Assembly: GCA_040386355.1 (NCBI GenBank)
Contig: JAZKFP010000311.1
Span: 1-22,316 of the forward strand
DNA from: JAZKFP01 sp040386355
Lineage (GTDB): Bacteria > Pseudomonadota > Gammaproteobacteria > Pseudomonadales > UBA6940
Direction: 5' to 3'
DNA: 22,316 nt
Part shown: positions 15,002-22,316 of the stretch, piece by piece
Layout of the letters: each line of letters starts with the position of its first letter
How positions within the stretch are numbered: the first letter of the stretch is position 1
Translations under genes and position numbers: made by a program
Notes under the pieces: generated by a model
Seen by the model: only the letters and a program-made list of their open reading frames with translations
Told to the model about the DNA's origin: nothing
The model's database searches: none

Positions 15002-16415
15002 ATACGATGGCAAACTTTTTGTGGGTGCTAAAACTAGCGGAATTTATTGTATACCTAGCTGCGTTATCGCTCCACCAAAAGAAAAAATCGAGTTTTTTAA
15101 AACTGCTCTTGAAGCTGAAGAAGCAGGGTATTCTCCGTGTTTTCGATGTCATCCAGATAACTATGTTGAAGATCCTAATAAAGTGGGTTCTTTAACTATT
15201 GTCGAACGCGCGCTTAAAATGTTAGATTTCCAAGAACTAATTGAATTTGATGAAAATAAATTTGCTGATTTGTTTGGAATTTCTGCAAGACATCTACGAA
15301 GATTATTTGTTAAGGAAATTGGTAAAACACCGAAACAAATATATTTTGAAAAACGTTTAAATCTTGCAAAACAACTTCTTGTTGATACTAATATTCCTAT
15401 TTCTGCCATCATTTTTGATTCTGGATTTAATTCTGTTCGACGTTTCAATGATGCCTTTAAAGACAGGTATCATAAAAACCCAAGCGAAATTCGATTATAT
15501 CCGGTTTTTAAAAATAGTCATCCAGAAATTTCACTACCTTATATACTTCCATTTAACTTTAAAGGTTTAATGAGTTTTTATAAAGCACATCAAATTGGAG
15601 ATTTGGAATGGTTTGTTGCGGGAAAGATGTATCGTGTAGTTCACATTGATAACGAAGTTGGTCTTATTTCTATTGCTAACGATCATAAAAATTCATGTAT
15701 ATTACTTAATATCGATTTTCCTAATGCATTAGCATTTCCCAACATTATTGCGCGCGTTAAAATTTTAATGGATCTTAGTATTGACCCTATAATCATTAAT
15801 AATAAACTGGGCTTTGATGAGAAGGTAAAAATAATCATAGAAAAACATCCTGGAACACGTCTTCCATCTGGTTGGGATGCTTTTGAGATGAGCATTTTTA
15901 CGATTCTTGGACAGTCTATAAGCATGCGAAAAAATCAGACCGGAATTAACAATTTAATTAAATTATTGGGAGAAGATTCTGGATTGATTGTTAATAATCG
16001 GTCGATTCAGCTTTTTCCAACGGTTGAAAAAATTCTTATTTCAGATTTAAGCAGCCTTAAAATCAATCCCGCTAAACAAAAGACATTAATTGATTTTTGC
16101 AAATGCATTATCGCAAAAACTATTACATTTGATTCTACGCAAGACGTGACAGAATTCTCTAATAAGATTCTTGCCATTGAAGGAATGACGCCAGCAGTGG
16201 TTCATTGCCTTTCATTACGAATTCTAAATTATGCGGATGCATTTCCAGATACTCACTTTATCTTTGCTCGAATTTTAGAATTACACGACAAAGCTATAAT
16301 TGATCGCATGGCTCCTTATAGGGGATACGCCGCTGCTTTACTCTGGGTTGAGTACGTCGATAAAATGAAACGACTTCATAATAAAAAAAGTCACTCTTCA
16401 ATCCTCGCAGATTAA
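14952..16415 (+). CDS. Ada/AlkA-type DNA alkylation response protein with degenerate glycosylase domain
   Basis: 487 residues from ATG 14952. N-terminal Ada-type zinc domain: C33, C37, C63 and C66 (GIYCIPSC, PCFRC) match Ada C38/C42/C69/C72, the site that accepts methyl groups from phosphotriesters. An AraC-type helix-turn-helix region follows (about 79-180; FGISARHLRRLFVKEIGKTP, FDSGFNSVRRFNDAFKDRYHKNP). The C-terminal AlkA region (about 195-487) keeps the scaffold (LPSGWDAFEMSIFTILGQSIS, APYRGYAAALLWVEY). However, the hairpin normally reading LPGIGPWTA is IEGMTPAVV (409-417), and the usual FPxxD catalytic aspartate appears as His (FPDTH, H435). It may sense methylation and regulate without base excision. 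I chose ATG 14952 over GTG 14889 because homology starts at MKLEDIYFQAM; neither has a clear Shine-Dalgarno. Confidence 0.87.
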   Translation: MKLEDIYFQAMKTRNAKYDGKLFVGAKTSGIYCIPSCVIAPPKEKIEFFKTALEAEEAGYSPCFRCHPDNYVEDPNKVGSLTIVERALKMLDFQELIEFDENKFADLFGISARHLRRLFVKEIGKTPKQIYFEKRLNLAKQLLVDTNIPISAIIFDSGFNSVRRFNDAFKDRYHKNPSEIRLYPVFKNSHPEISLPYILPFNFKGLMSFYKAHQIGDLEWFVAGKMYRVVHIDNEVGLISIANDHKNSCILLNIDFPNALAFPNIIARVKILMDLSIDPIIINNKLGFDEKVKIIIEKHPGTRLPSGWDAFEMSIFTILGQSISMRKNQTGINNLIKLLGEDSGLIVNNRSIQLFPTVEKILISDLSSLKINPAKQKTLIDFCKCIIAKTITFDSTQDVTEFSNKILAIEGMTPAVVHCLSLRILNYADAFPDTHFIFARILELHDKAIIDRMAPYRGYAAALLWVEYVDKMKRLHNKKSHSSILAD

Positions 16416-16670
16416 GAATCGCACTTTTATTAGTTAATTGGTATTCCTGATTACATGCTTTCTCTGTGATTCAATACATCCATTACTCTATTATTCATTG
16501 TTCTTTTAACTACACCCTCCTTTCGCGAACCGGACTCACGTCACGTCACGCTAAGATCACATTTCTAGTGTATAAATTTAAAGCTTGTTTCATTTTTGAT
16601 ATAAACCTAATTTACTCATACGTAGAATTTATTCTTGTCTGTACCAAACAATTATTCCAAAGTGCACTTT

Positions 16671-17666
16671 ATGAAAAGTTACATACATCGTATCCCTAAA
16701 GGTAAAAGTTTTGTTTATTTAGATTCAGAAAATCATCCTATCCAAGATCGGGATTTAAAATCCTGGATTAAATCTTTGGTGATTCCACCAGCATGGAATG
16801 AAGTATTTATTAACCCAAGCAAGACAGCCAAATTACATGCATGGGGCCGCGATGCCAAAGGTCGAAAACAATATGTTTATAATCCAAATTATCGCAAAAA
16901 ACGCGAACAAAGAAAGTTTGATCGAATCATCGCGTTTGCTGAACGATTGAGTCATATGCGAAAAGTTACCGGCCAACATTTATGCGGTAAGAAACTGAAT
17001 CGCAATCGTGTATTGGCTTGCATGACACGGTTATTGGATGGCGCTTATTTTCGGCCTGGCAATCCTGCTTACACTGCACAAAATGAAACTTACGGTTTAA
17101 CTACCTTGCGCTCCAAACATTTAAATATTGAAGGCGCGACTTTAACTTTTAATTACCGTGGTAAATCTGGTCAACAACAAGAACAGAAAGTTACCGATAG
17201 ACGTTTAGCCAATATTGTTCGTCAATTAGATGAAATGCCAGGCTATGAAATTTTTCAGTATATTGATGAAAATGGAAAAAGAGTCAAAGTGTCGAGCTAT
17301 GATTTGAATCAGTATATTCGTGAAATTATGGGTGAAGAATTTAGCGCTAAAGATTTTCGTACGTGGGCTGGAACCTATATTGCTGCAATAACATTAGATG
17401 AACTTGGTATTTGTGATAACCCAAAATCATCTAATAAAAATATTTGTCACGCTGTGCGACAGGTTTCAAAAATATTGGGGAATACGCAAGCCGTTGCCCG
17501 AGCAAGTTATATCGATCCACGCGTGTTTAATCATTACAGTAATGGAACTATTATAAGCTCGTTAAAAAGCAAAATTAAATCTGTGGTTAAGAAAAGCGAT
17601 ATGACAAGTCCTGAAGAGAAAGCAGTATTGGCTTTGATTCAATATGTGATGAAAAAGAAACTTTAA
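16671..17666 (+). CDS. DNA topoisomerase IB, poxvirus/bacterial type
   Basis: Relaxes supercoils through a 3'-phosphotyrosyl intermediate. The 331 residues from ATG 16671 contain the full catalytic set. R147 is in YGLTTLRSKHL, K165 in RGKSG and R230 in DFRTWAGT. N271 (LGNTQAVARA) occupies the position of vaccinia His265, as in other bacterial TopIB enzymes. The nucleophile is Y280 in ASYIDPRV. The N-terminal clamp domain includes IPPAWNEVFI and LHAWGRDAKGRKQY. An in-frame TTG at 16635 would add 12 residues; I prefer the ATG. It ends 7 bases from the convergent tRNA-Ser. Not essential in bacteria where studied and patchily distributed, so acquisition by transfer is possible but not shown here. 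Confidence 0.95.
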   Translation: MKSYIHRIPKGKSFVYLDSENHPIQDRDLKSWIKSLVIPPAWNEVFINPSKTAKLHAWGRDAKGRKQYVYNPNYRKKREQRKFDRIIAFAERLSHMRKVTGQHLCGKKLNRNRVLACMTRLLDGAYFRPGNPAYTAQNETYGLTTLRSKHLNIEGATLTFNYRGKSGQQQEQKVTDRRLANIVRQLDEMPGYEIFQYIDENGKRVKVSSYDLNQYIREIMGEEFSAKDFRTWAGTYIAAITLDELGICDNPKSSNKNICHAVRQVSKILGNTQAVARASYIDPRVFNHYSNGTIISSLKSKIKSVVKKSDMTSPEEKAVLALIQYVMKKKL

Positions 17667-17673
17667 ATTAGGC

Positions 17674-17764
17674 TGGCGGAGAGGGAGGGATTCGAACCCT
17701 CGATGAGTGATTAACCCATACTCCCTTAGCAGGGGAGCGCCTTCAGCCACTCGGCCACCTCTCC
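17674..17764 (-). tRNA. tRNA-Ser (anticodon GCT)
   Basis: On the minus strand the sequence starts GGAGAGG and ends CCTCTCC-G-CCA, so the CCA is encoded. The anticodon arm is CTCCC-CTGCTAA-GGGAG, giving anticodon GCT for AGC/AGU serine codons. The D-arm region (TGGCCGAGTGGCTGAAGG), T-arm (GAGGGTTCGAATCCCTC) and a long variable arm (ATGGGTTAATCACTCAT) are typical of type II tRNA-Ser. Placement directly after csrA on the same strand is conserved in gammaproteobacteria. Confidence 0.97.
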
Positions 17765-17776
17765 ACGAAGTGCGAC

Positions 17777-17804
17777 ATGATAAAGGGATTTATAATGAAA
17801 GCAA
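17777..17804 (-). promoter_or_regulatory. candidate tRNA-Ser promoter
   Basis: On the minus strand TTGCTT (complement of 17799-17804) and TATCAT (complement of 17777-17782) are 16 bases apart. A GC-rich segment GTCGCAC follows, resembling the discriminator of stringently controlled stable-RNA promoters. The -10 lies 12 bases before the mature tRNA 5' end. Confidence 0.4.
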
Positions 17805-17848
17805 AGCTGAAATGCTAATTGAGGGAATAAAAATAGAATTCATTTTCC

Positions 17849-17875
17849 ACAGTATGCTTTGCAAAAACATACTGT
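17849..17875. repeat. 8-bp stem-loop downstream of csrA
   Basis: ACAGTATG (17849-17856) and CATACTGT (17868-17875) are perfect inverted repeats with an 11-base loop. It lies between csrA and the tRNA gene. No T tract follows it on the csrA strand, so a terminator role is uncertain; it may be a processing or stability element. Confidence 0.35.
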
Positions 17876-17900
17876 TTAAAAATAAATTTTATAAAAACCA

Positions 17901-18176
17901 CTAACCACCATGATAGGTATCGCGAACTGGATTATTTTCCTTCTCAGATTCGTCTTCATGATTATCATTGCCAACTTGATGAATATGTTCATCTGGATGA
18001 TCTTTTTGATTGCGTTCTCGTTGAATGCGAAGGTAAATTTCTTCGCGATGCACAGATACGTCTTTCGGTGCATTTACTCCAATGCGAACTTGATTTCCTT
18101 TAACCCCTAAAACAGTAATAGTAATATTGTCACCAATTACTAAGGTCTCACCTACTCGCCGCGTTAATATCAACAT
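17901..18176 (-). CDS. csrA: carbon storage regulator CsrA with extended C-terminal tail
   Basis: Dimeric RNA-binding protein that controls translation and stability of mRNAs through GGA motifs. Residues 1-54 are a canonical CsrA: MLILTRRVGETLVIGDN, VLGVKGNQVRIGVNAPKDV, SVHREEIYLRIQ, including the R44-type RNA contact in VSVHREEIY. The product is 91 residues, against about 61 in E. coli. The extra tail (about 58-91) is rich in His, Asp, Glu and Asn, with several HPDEH/NHEDES-like clusters and no hydrophobic residues to speak of. The start at 18176 has a strong AAGGAG upstream. The order lysC, csrA, tRNA-Ser on one strand is the conserved gammaproteobacterial arrangement. The 386-base gap to lysC suggests its own promoter. 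Confidence 0.97.
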   Translation of the reverse strand: MLILTRRVGETLVIGDNITITVLGVKGNQVRIGVNAPKDVSVHREEIYLRIQRERNQKDHPDEHIHQVGNDNHEDESEKENNPVRDTYHGG

Positions 18177-18562
18177 CTATCTTTCTCCTTCGCCACACCG
18201 GCAGCGCCCTTAAATTCTTTTAACACCATTCGTATTGAAATGACGTTGACATAAAAGCTTTAAGGAATCCAAACACCATCATTAGCTGCCTTTTAATATC
18301 ATTATTGTGCAGCCTTTAGAAAAAGCCAGGTTTGCACTATCACAAAAAAACAAGTTTTTCTGCGAACTAGTCCTCGAACCTAATTACTACCTTTTTTTAA
18401 AAACATGCAGGAAATAATCGCCTAATTCAAAACTTCAAACTTAATATTCCAACTAAAACAGATCATTCAATCGTAAATTTTTTGTTTTGCCTTAACTGGA
18501 GTTAAAACTGAGTATTCTTTCATTCAGCAGTCATGAGCTCAGAAAAAAATATTTTAAAAGCA
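18177..18562. other. lysC-csrA intergenic region
   Basis: 386 bases, AT-rich, holding the csrA 5' region. I see no ORF and no convincing sigma-70 pair. Near lysC the minus strand reads CTGAGCTCA (18534-18542), a small palindrome, but without a T tract. A csrA promoter and leader must lie here, but I cannot place them. Confidence 0.5.
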
Positions 18563-19078
18563 TCAGGCACTTGGAGTCTCAGCTATTTCAGATAAATCCT
18601 GAGGCGCATCAAGGCCAAAAGCGGTATGCAATGCTCGAACAGCTAACTCAAGATATTTTTCATTAATCACAATCGAGATTTTAATTTCAGAAGTTGAAAT
18701 CATCTGAATATTGATAACTTCGTCTGCTAAAACTTTAAACATCTGACTTGCAATGCCTGCATGAGATCGCATGCCAACGCCAACCAGTGACACTTTGCAA
18801 ATATCTTCCGTTCCCTTGAGTTGTACTCCACTCATGTTCACTAGGGAAGACTCTAGAACTTTCATTGCTTTTTTATAATCGCCACGCTGAATCGTAAATG
18901 TGAAATCGGTGGTTTTATTCATGCCCACGTTTTGTACAATCATATCAACTTCGATATTAGCCGCCCCGATTGGACCTAAAATTTGGTAGGCTGCACCGGG
19001 AACATCTGGAACACCTTGTACGGTAATTTTTGCTTCATCACGACTAAAGGCGATACCCGAGATTAAAGGTTGTTCCAT
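18563..19078 (-). CDS. putative internal start giving the aspartate kinase beta subunit
   Basis: Within lysC, an in-frame ATG at 19078 (MEQPLISGIAF) is preceded by GAGGA (complement of 19086-19090) with 7 bases between. The resulting 171-residue product would be only the ACT regulatory part. In Bacillus and Corynebacterium, alpha2beta2 aspartokinases make exactly such a beta subunit from an internal start at the equivalent place. Whether it is used here is inference. Confidence 0.5.
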   Translation of the reverse strand: MEQPLISGIAFSRDEAKITVQGVPDVPGAAYQILGPIGAANIEVDMIVQNVGMNKTTDFTFTIQRGDYKKAMKVLESSLVNMSGVQLKGTEDICKVSLVGVGMRSHAGIASQMFKVLADEVINIQMISTSEIKISIVINEKYLELAVRALHTAFGLDAPQDLSEIAETPSA

Positions 19079-19822
19079 AGTTGATTCCTCATTATCCAGG
19101 GTAATTAATGTACCAGGACCTTCATCAAAACTTGATAACACACGTAAAGGAACGTTGTATTTACCAGCAAATTCTACGGAACGAATTTGCAAAACTTTTG
19201 AGCCAAGGCTTGCCATTTCCAACATTTCCTCAAAGGTAATCTTGGAAAGTTTACGCGCACGCTCAACGACTCTTGGATCAGTCGTATAAACACCATCTAC
19301 ATCAGTAAAAATTTGACATTCATCTGCTTTAATTGCTGCTGCAATTGCAACTGCCGTAGTATCTGAACCACCACGTCCTAATGTAGTAACTTCTCCAACT
19401 TCGGTAACGCCTTGAAAACCCGCCACAATGACGACTTGATCTTCATCGAGTAAGCGATGAATATTTTCTGATGCAATATTTTGAATACGAGCCTTGCCAA
19501 ATGCTTGATCGGTTTCAATTGGAACTTGCCAACCCAATAATGCCTGCGCCTTACAACCCCGATGTTGTAAGGCTAAAGCTAATAAACCAACCGTTACTTG
19601 CTCACCAGTCGCAATAACCATGTCGTAATCACGACCACCTGCAGACGGATTTATTTGTTGTGCTAACTGCACAAGTCGGTTGGTCTCGCCACTCATAGCG
19701 GAAACTACTACTACCAAACGATGACCTTTCGCACGTGCGCGAATAATTCGATCTGCAACTGCTGCGATGCGTTCTGCGGATCCAACAGAAGTTCCACCGA
19801 ATTTTTGAACTAATAATGCCAT
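18563..19822 (-). CDS. lysC: aspartate kinase
   Basis: Phosphorylates L-aspartate, the first step toward lysine, DAP, threonine and methionine. 419 residues from the ATG at 19822; the upstream in-frame start at 19873 would add 17 residues not seen in the family, whereas homology starts at MALLVQKFGGTSVGS. Kinase domain blocks are KFGGTSVG (7-14), ATGEQVTVGLLALAL, LGRGGSDTTAVAIA and IFTDVDGVYTTDPR. Two ACT domains follow (about 265-415), starting ISGIAFSRDEAKITVQGVPDVPG, and confer feedback control by lysine and/or threonine in the family. Length and architecture match the alpha/beta type of Pseudomonas and Gram-positives. An internal start for a beta subunit is likely (see separate entry). 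AGGGG lies upstream as the ribosome binding site. Confidence 0.97.
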   Translation of the reverse strand: MALLVQKFGGTSVGSAERIAAVADRIIRARAKGHRLVVVVSAMSGETNRLVQLAQQINPSAGGRDYDMVIATGEQVTVGLLALALQHRGCKAQALLGWQVPIETDQAFGKARIQNIASENIHRLLDEDQVVIVAGFQGVTEVGEVTTLGRGGSDTTAVAIAAAIKADECQIFTDVDGVYTTDPRVVERARKLSKITFEEMLEMASLGSKVLQIRSVEFAGKYNVPLRVLSSFDEGPGTLITLDNEESTMEQPLISGIAFSRDEAKITVQGVPDVPGAAYQILGPIGAANIEVDMIVQNVGMNKTTDFTFTIQRGDYKKAMKVLESSLVNMSGVQLKGTEDICKVSLVGVGMRSHAGIASQMFKVLADEVINIQMISTSEIKISIVINEKYLELAVRALHTAFGLDAPQDLSEIAETPSA

Positions 19823-20351
19823 GAAGTGACCCCTAGATATAAGGGCGACCATTAAACCGTAAAATGCGAGCAAATGGAATCCTAATTATTACTTTCAACT
19901 CTTCAAAAAATAAATTGCAATAAACGAAAGGAATAAAGTGTAAAAACGTGCGGCACAGCATTTCCCACATTGGGAAATTCTGTGCATTTAAGTGGGAAAT
20001 TCTGTGCATAAGCGAGCATCAAATAAGCAAGGCCAACAGCACCTTTTATTTTTTTAAACTGAATTTTTTTTACGAATTACACTGCTTATTTTTTATATTT
20101 TACAAAAAAATAATTTTAAAAATTTGATTTATTTATTGGCTCTCATCATCACGCGCGTAGACTCTGACGCCATATCTCAAAAACAAAGTTTATAAATCTT
20201 TTTCAAAATAAATTAAGTTTTTCTTATTTTATAAACGTAAAACTTCACCTTACTTTACATAAGTTAGCAAAGATAAACCTTTTGATTGATGCGCCTTACT
20301 CAAATTACGAATTAAGTTTGTTGATGGTTGTATTCTCTATGAGGTTAACTT
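19823..20351. other. lysC-cellulase divergent intergenic region
   Basis: 529 bases between the divergent starts of lysC and the GH5 gene. It contains the triple 15-bp repeat (19953-20009), then very AT-rich DNA (20040-20280). I see no lysine riboswitch and no ORF. A possible lysC -35 (TTTACA, complement of 19939-19944) lies 9 bases from the repeats, but a matching -10 is poor. Confidence 0.5.
19953..20009. repeat. triple 15-bp repeat (one inverted, two direct) upstream of lysC
   Basis: TGGGAAATTCTGTGCAT occurs twice, at 19971-19987 and 19993-20009, exactly 22 bases apart. Its near-perfect inverse GCACAGCATTTCCCA (one mismatch) is at 19953-19967. The inverted copy can pair with either direct copy, forming two mutually exclusive hairpins with a 14-bp (one mismatch) stem. 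The layout suits an operator for a dimeric regulator of lysC or of the divergent cellulase, or a dispersed palindromic element. Confidence 0.75.
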
Positions 20352-22310
20352 ATGCAATCCCGAACTTTGCCTTTATCGTCTTACTATTTATCAACAACAA
20401 TATTTTTTATTTTCTTAGCATATTTAATAACAAGCGCGAATTTTGCACAGGCCGCAATCTCCTCAGGCGAATACTACATTACCTCTAAGCATAGTAATTT
20501 ATGTATGGATATTATTGGCGCCTCTACCAGTAATGGAGCGAAGGCACAGCAGTACAATTGTTCAGCAAGCGCTAATAATCAGCGTTTCTTAATAACAGAT
20601 TTAGGGAATGACGCTTACAGCATTGAAGCCAAACACAGCGGTAAAGTTTTAGATGTTGCAGGTTTCAACCCTTACAACGGATTACCTTTACAACAATGGT
20701 CATGGGGCGGCGCCAATAATCAAAGATGGCAAATTAAGAATACCGCCACAGGTTATGAGATTAGTCCGCTTCATCTTTCTTCTTTTTGTGTTGACATAAA
20801 AGATTGGAGCACTTCTAACAGTGGCACACTACATTTATGGCAATGCCATGGAGGTAATAATCAAAAATGGATTTTAAAAAATACAAGCTCTGACATTTTA
20901 CCCCTCACAATAGAGTCTTCTTCGAACACATCCATTATTAGCGCGAGTAATTTCAACACGAAAACCAATGGCGGAAATAATGTTGAAAATAGTTGGATGA
21001 TTTGGAGCAACGGTTACATTGAACACAACTTTAATTTTAATAATCCTACTTCTATTACCGTTGTTGCAAAAGGAAATTATGCAGCAGGTGCATGGCCACA
21101 AATGCAGGTTAGTGTTGCAGAAAGGACAATTGACACAGTGAGTGTGAATAGTGATGTTTGGAAATCATTTACGTTTACAACCAGCAATCAAGTTGGAACT
21201 CTTCCAATACGTATTGCTTTCACAAATGATTATTATGCTAACGGTGAAGATCGAAACTTAACTGTCAAGTCAGTTGCGGCTATAACAGGAACAACCTCAA
21301 CATCGACTCCAATTGTCACTCCAAAACCAACTGTGACACCTGCACCAGCTGTCACCCCGAAACCAACCGCAACACCGGTTCCAGTTATTACGCCTCCTCC
21401 CGCTGAAACTACTCCCGTTACTCAACATGGGGCACTGAGTGTTAGAGGAATTAATTTAGTAAATAAATTAGGTAATTCTTACCAAATGCGCGGCGTAAGT
21501 TCTGCTGGTTTACATTGGTACGGACATTTTATGAATGAAGCAAGTATTGAATGGATGCGCGATGATTGGCGAGCTAATGTGGTTCGAGCTGCTATGTACA
21601 CTGCCCAAGGTGGTTACCTTTCAGATCCCTCAATTAAAAATAAAGTGATTGAAATTGTGAATGCTGCAATTAAAAAAGATATCTACGTTATTATCGATTG
21701 GCATATTTTGTACGATAACAATCCTCAAACGTACAAAACTCAAGCAATTGAATTTTTTCAGGAAATGGCAACTCTTTTTGGTAAATATCCTAATGTAATT
21801 TATGAAATTGCGAATGAACCTAATGGTAATATTAATTGGAACAATGACATTCGTCCCTATGCAGTAGATGTTATTCGCGCCATCCGTCAAATTGATCCAG
21901 ACAATATTATAGTTGTTGGCACAGGGACCTGGAGTCAAGATATTCACCATGCTGCAGACAACCCATTGCCTGACAGCAATATTATGTACGCGTTGCACTT
22001 CTACGCAGGTACACATGGACAAGAATTACGTGATCGTATTAATTACGCACACAATAAAAATATTGCGATTTTTGTTACTGAATGGGGAACATCGCAAGCA
22101 TCGGGTGATGGCGGGGTTTATCCAAGTCAAACCGAAACCTGGATTAGTTTTTTAAATGGCAAAAAAATCAGTTGGGTCGGATATAGTTTAACGGATAAAA
22201 ATGAGAGTTCTGCGTTATTATTGCCTGGCGCAAATTACTTAGGACGATGGCCTGAGTATCAATTAAGCCCTTCTGGAAAATTAGTTCGACAATTAATACT
22301 TAAACCCTGA
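20352..22310 (+). CDS. secreted multidomain GH5 endoglucanase (ricin-type lectin, CBM60-like, GH5)
   Basis: 652 residues, complete. Signal peptide (hydrophobic 12-27, cleavage near FAQA/A at 34). Ricin-type beta-trefoil about 37-176, with three QxW-like repeats NNQRF, NNQRW and NNQKW and paired cysteines. A calcium-dependent CBM60-like module lies at about 184-308 (WMIWSNGYIEHNF, GAWPQMQVSV, FTNDYYANGEDRNLTV). A Thr-Pro linker at 311-357 precedes the GH5 catalytic domain at 360-640, close to Bacillus Cel5A. There the acid/base is E489 in YEIANEPNG and the nucleophile E577 in FVTEWGTS; H389-like and YALHFYAGTHGQ blocks are also present. Cleaves beta-1,4-glucan outside the cell, probably after type II secretion. 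Start ATG 20352 with GAGG 7 bases upstream. A cellulase could serve in life with amoebae, algae or plant debris (inference). Confidence 0.96.
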   Translation: MQSRTLPLSSYYLSTTIFFIFLAYLITSANFAQAAISSGEYYITSKHSNLCMDIIGASTSNGAKAQQYNCSASANNQRFLITDLGNDAYSIEAKHSGKVLDVAGFNPYNGLPLQQWSWGGANNQRWQIKNTATGYEISPLHLSSFCVDIKDWSTSNSGTLHLWQCHGGNNQKWILKNTSSDILPLTIESSSNTSIISASNFNTKTNGGNNVENSWMIWSNGYIEHNFNFNNPTSITVVAKGNYAAGAWPQMQVSVAERTIDTVSVNSDVWKSFTFTTSNQVGTLPIRIAFTNDYYANGEDRNLTVKSVAAITGTTSTSTPIVTPKPTVTPAPAVTPKPTATPVPVITPPPAETTPVTQHGALSVRGINLVNKLGNSYQMRGVSSAGLHWYGHFMNEASIEWMRDDWRANVVRAAMYTAQGGYLSDPSIKNKVIEIVNAAIKKDIYVIIDWHILYDNNPQTYKTQAIEFFQEMATLFGKYPNVIYEIANEPNGNINWNNDIRPYAVDVIRAIRQIDPDNIIVVGTGTWSQDIHHAADNPLPDSNIMYALHFYAGTHGQELRDRINYAHNKNIAIFVTEWGTSQASGDGGVYPSQTETWISFLNGKKISWVGYSLTDKNESSALLLPGANYLGRWPEYQLSPSGKLVRQLILKP

Positions 22311-22316
22311 CACAGG

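Noticed and set aside
16515..16555. Short tandem TCACG units (ACTCACGTCACGTCACGCT)
   Set aside because: Three 5-base units are too few to indicate a functional array or CRISPR. No spacer-repeat structure is present anywhere in the window.
19823..19873. 17-residue N-terminal extension of LysC
   Set aside because: Aspartate kinases begin with the MALLVQKFGGTS-type sequence, and the downstream ATG has its own AGGGG.
19823..19960. Lysine riboswitch upstream of lysC
   Set aside because: I could not find the conserved multi-helix junction or a terminator/anti-terminator arrangement. Only the triple repeat is present.
21630..22022. 130-codon minus-strand open frame inside the GH5 domain
   Set aside because: It is a shadow of the strongly conserved catalytic domain, lacks a ribosome binding site, and has a Cys/Asn/Ile-rich composition unlike a real protein.

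Overview
The window looks like chromosomal DNA of an AT-rich gammaproteobacterium, most plausibly of the order Legionellales (inference). Three conserved gene neighbourhoods support the class: rpsB divergent from map-glnD-dapD, an RnfB-type ferredoxin next to nth, and lysC-csrA-tRNA-Ser(GCT) in one direction. The order is suggested by the low GC, a fused SpmA-SpmB protein, a stand-alone short RnfB, a long-tailed CsrA and an ankyrin-repeat protein. None of these is decisive.

Layout. 1-54: first codons of rpsB (minus strand). 55-520: intergenic, with a possible S2 leader and a palindromic repeat. 521-7415: plus-strand housekeeping block: map (methionine aminopeptidase), glnD (PII uridylyltransferase), dapD (lysine/DAP synthesis), a short rnfB-like ferredoxin, nth (endonuclease III), murI (glutamate racemase). 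7528-8730: ankyrin-repeat protein with a hairpin over its start region. 8753-12096: minus-strand pair of a large LPLAT/DGAT2-like acyltransferase and a secreted catalase-fold heme protein. 12126-12445: two abutting palindromic repeats. 12450-13664: SpmA-SpmB membrane protein (minus). 13828-17666: plus-strand DUF4385 protein, an Ada/AlkA-type protein whose glycosylase half looks degenerate, and a poxvirus-like topoisomerase IB. 17674-19822: tRNA-Ser(GCT), csrA and lysC (minus). 20352-22310: secreted multidomain GH5 cellulase (plus).

How the parts relate. dapD and lysC both serve the aspartate/DAP pathway and murI supplies D-glutamate, so peptidoglycan precursor synthesis is well represented. 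glnD and csrA are global nitrogen and carbon regulators. The accessory content is the ankyrin protein, the acyltransferase/catalase-like pair, the cellulase and the repeats. The observations I would follow first are the 125-180 bp palindromic repeat family, the triple 15-bp repeat upstream of lysC, the acyltransferase/catalase-like operon with its large unrecognised N-terminal region, and the AlkA domain lacking its catalytic signatures. I did not see a clear new defence system, CRISPR array, prophage or insertion sequence.
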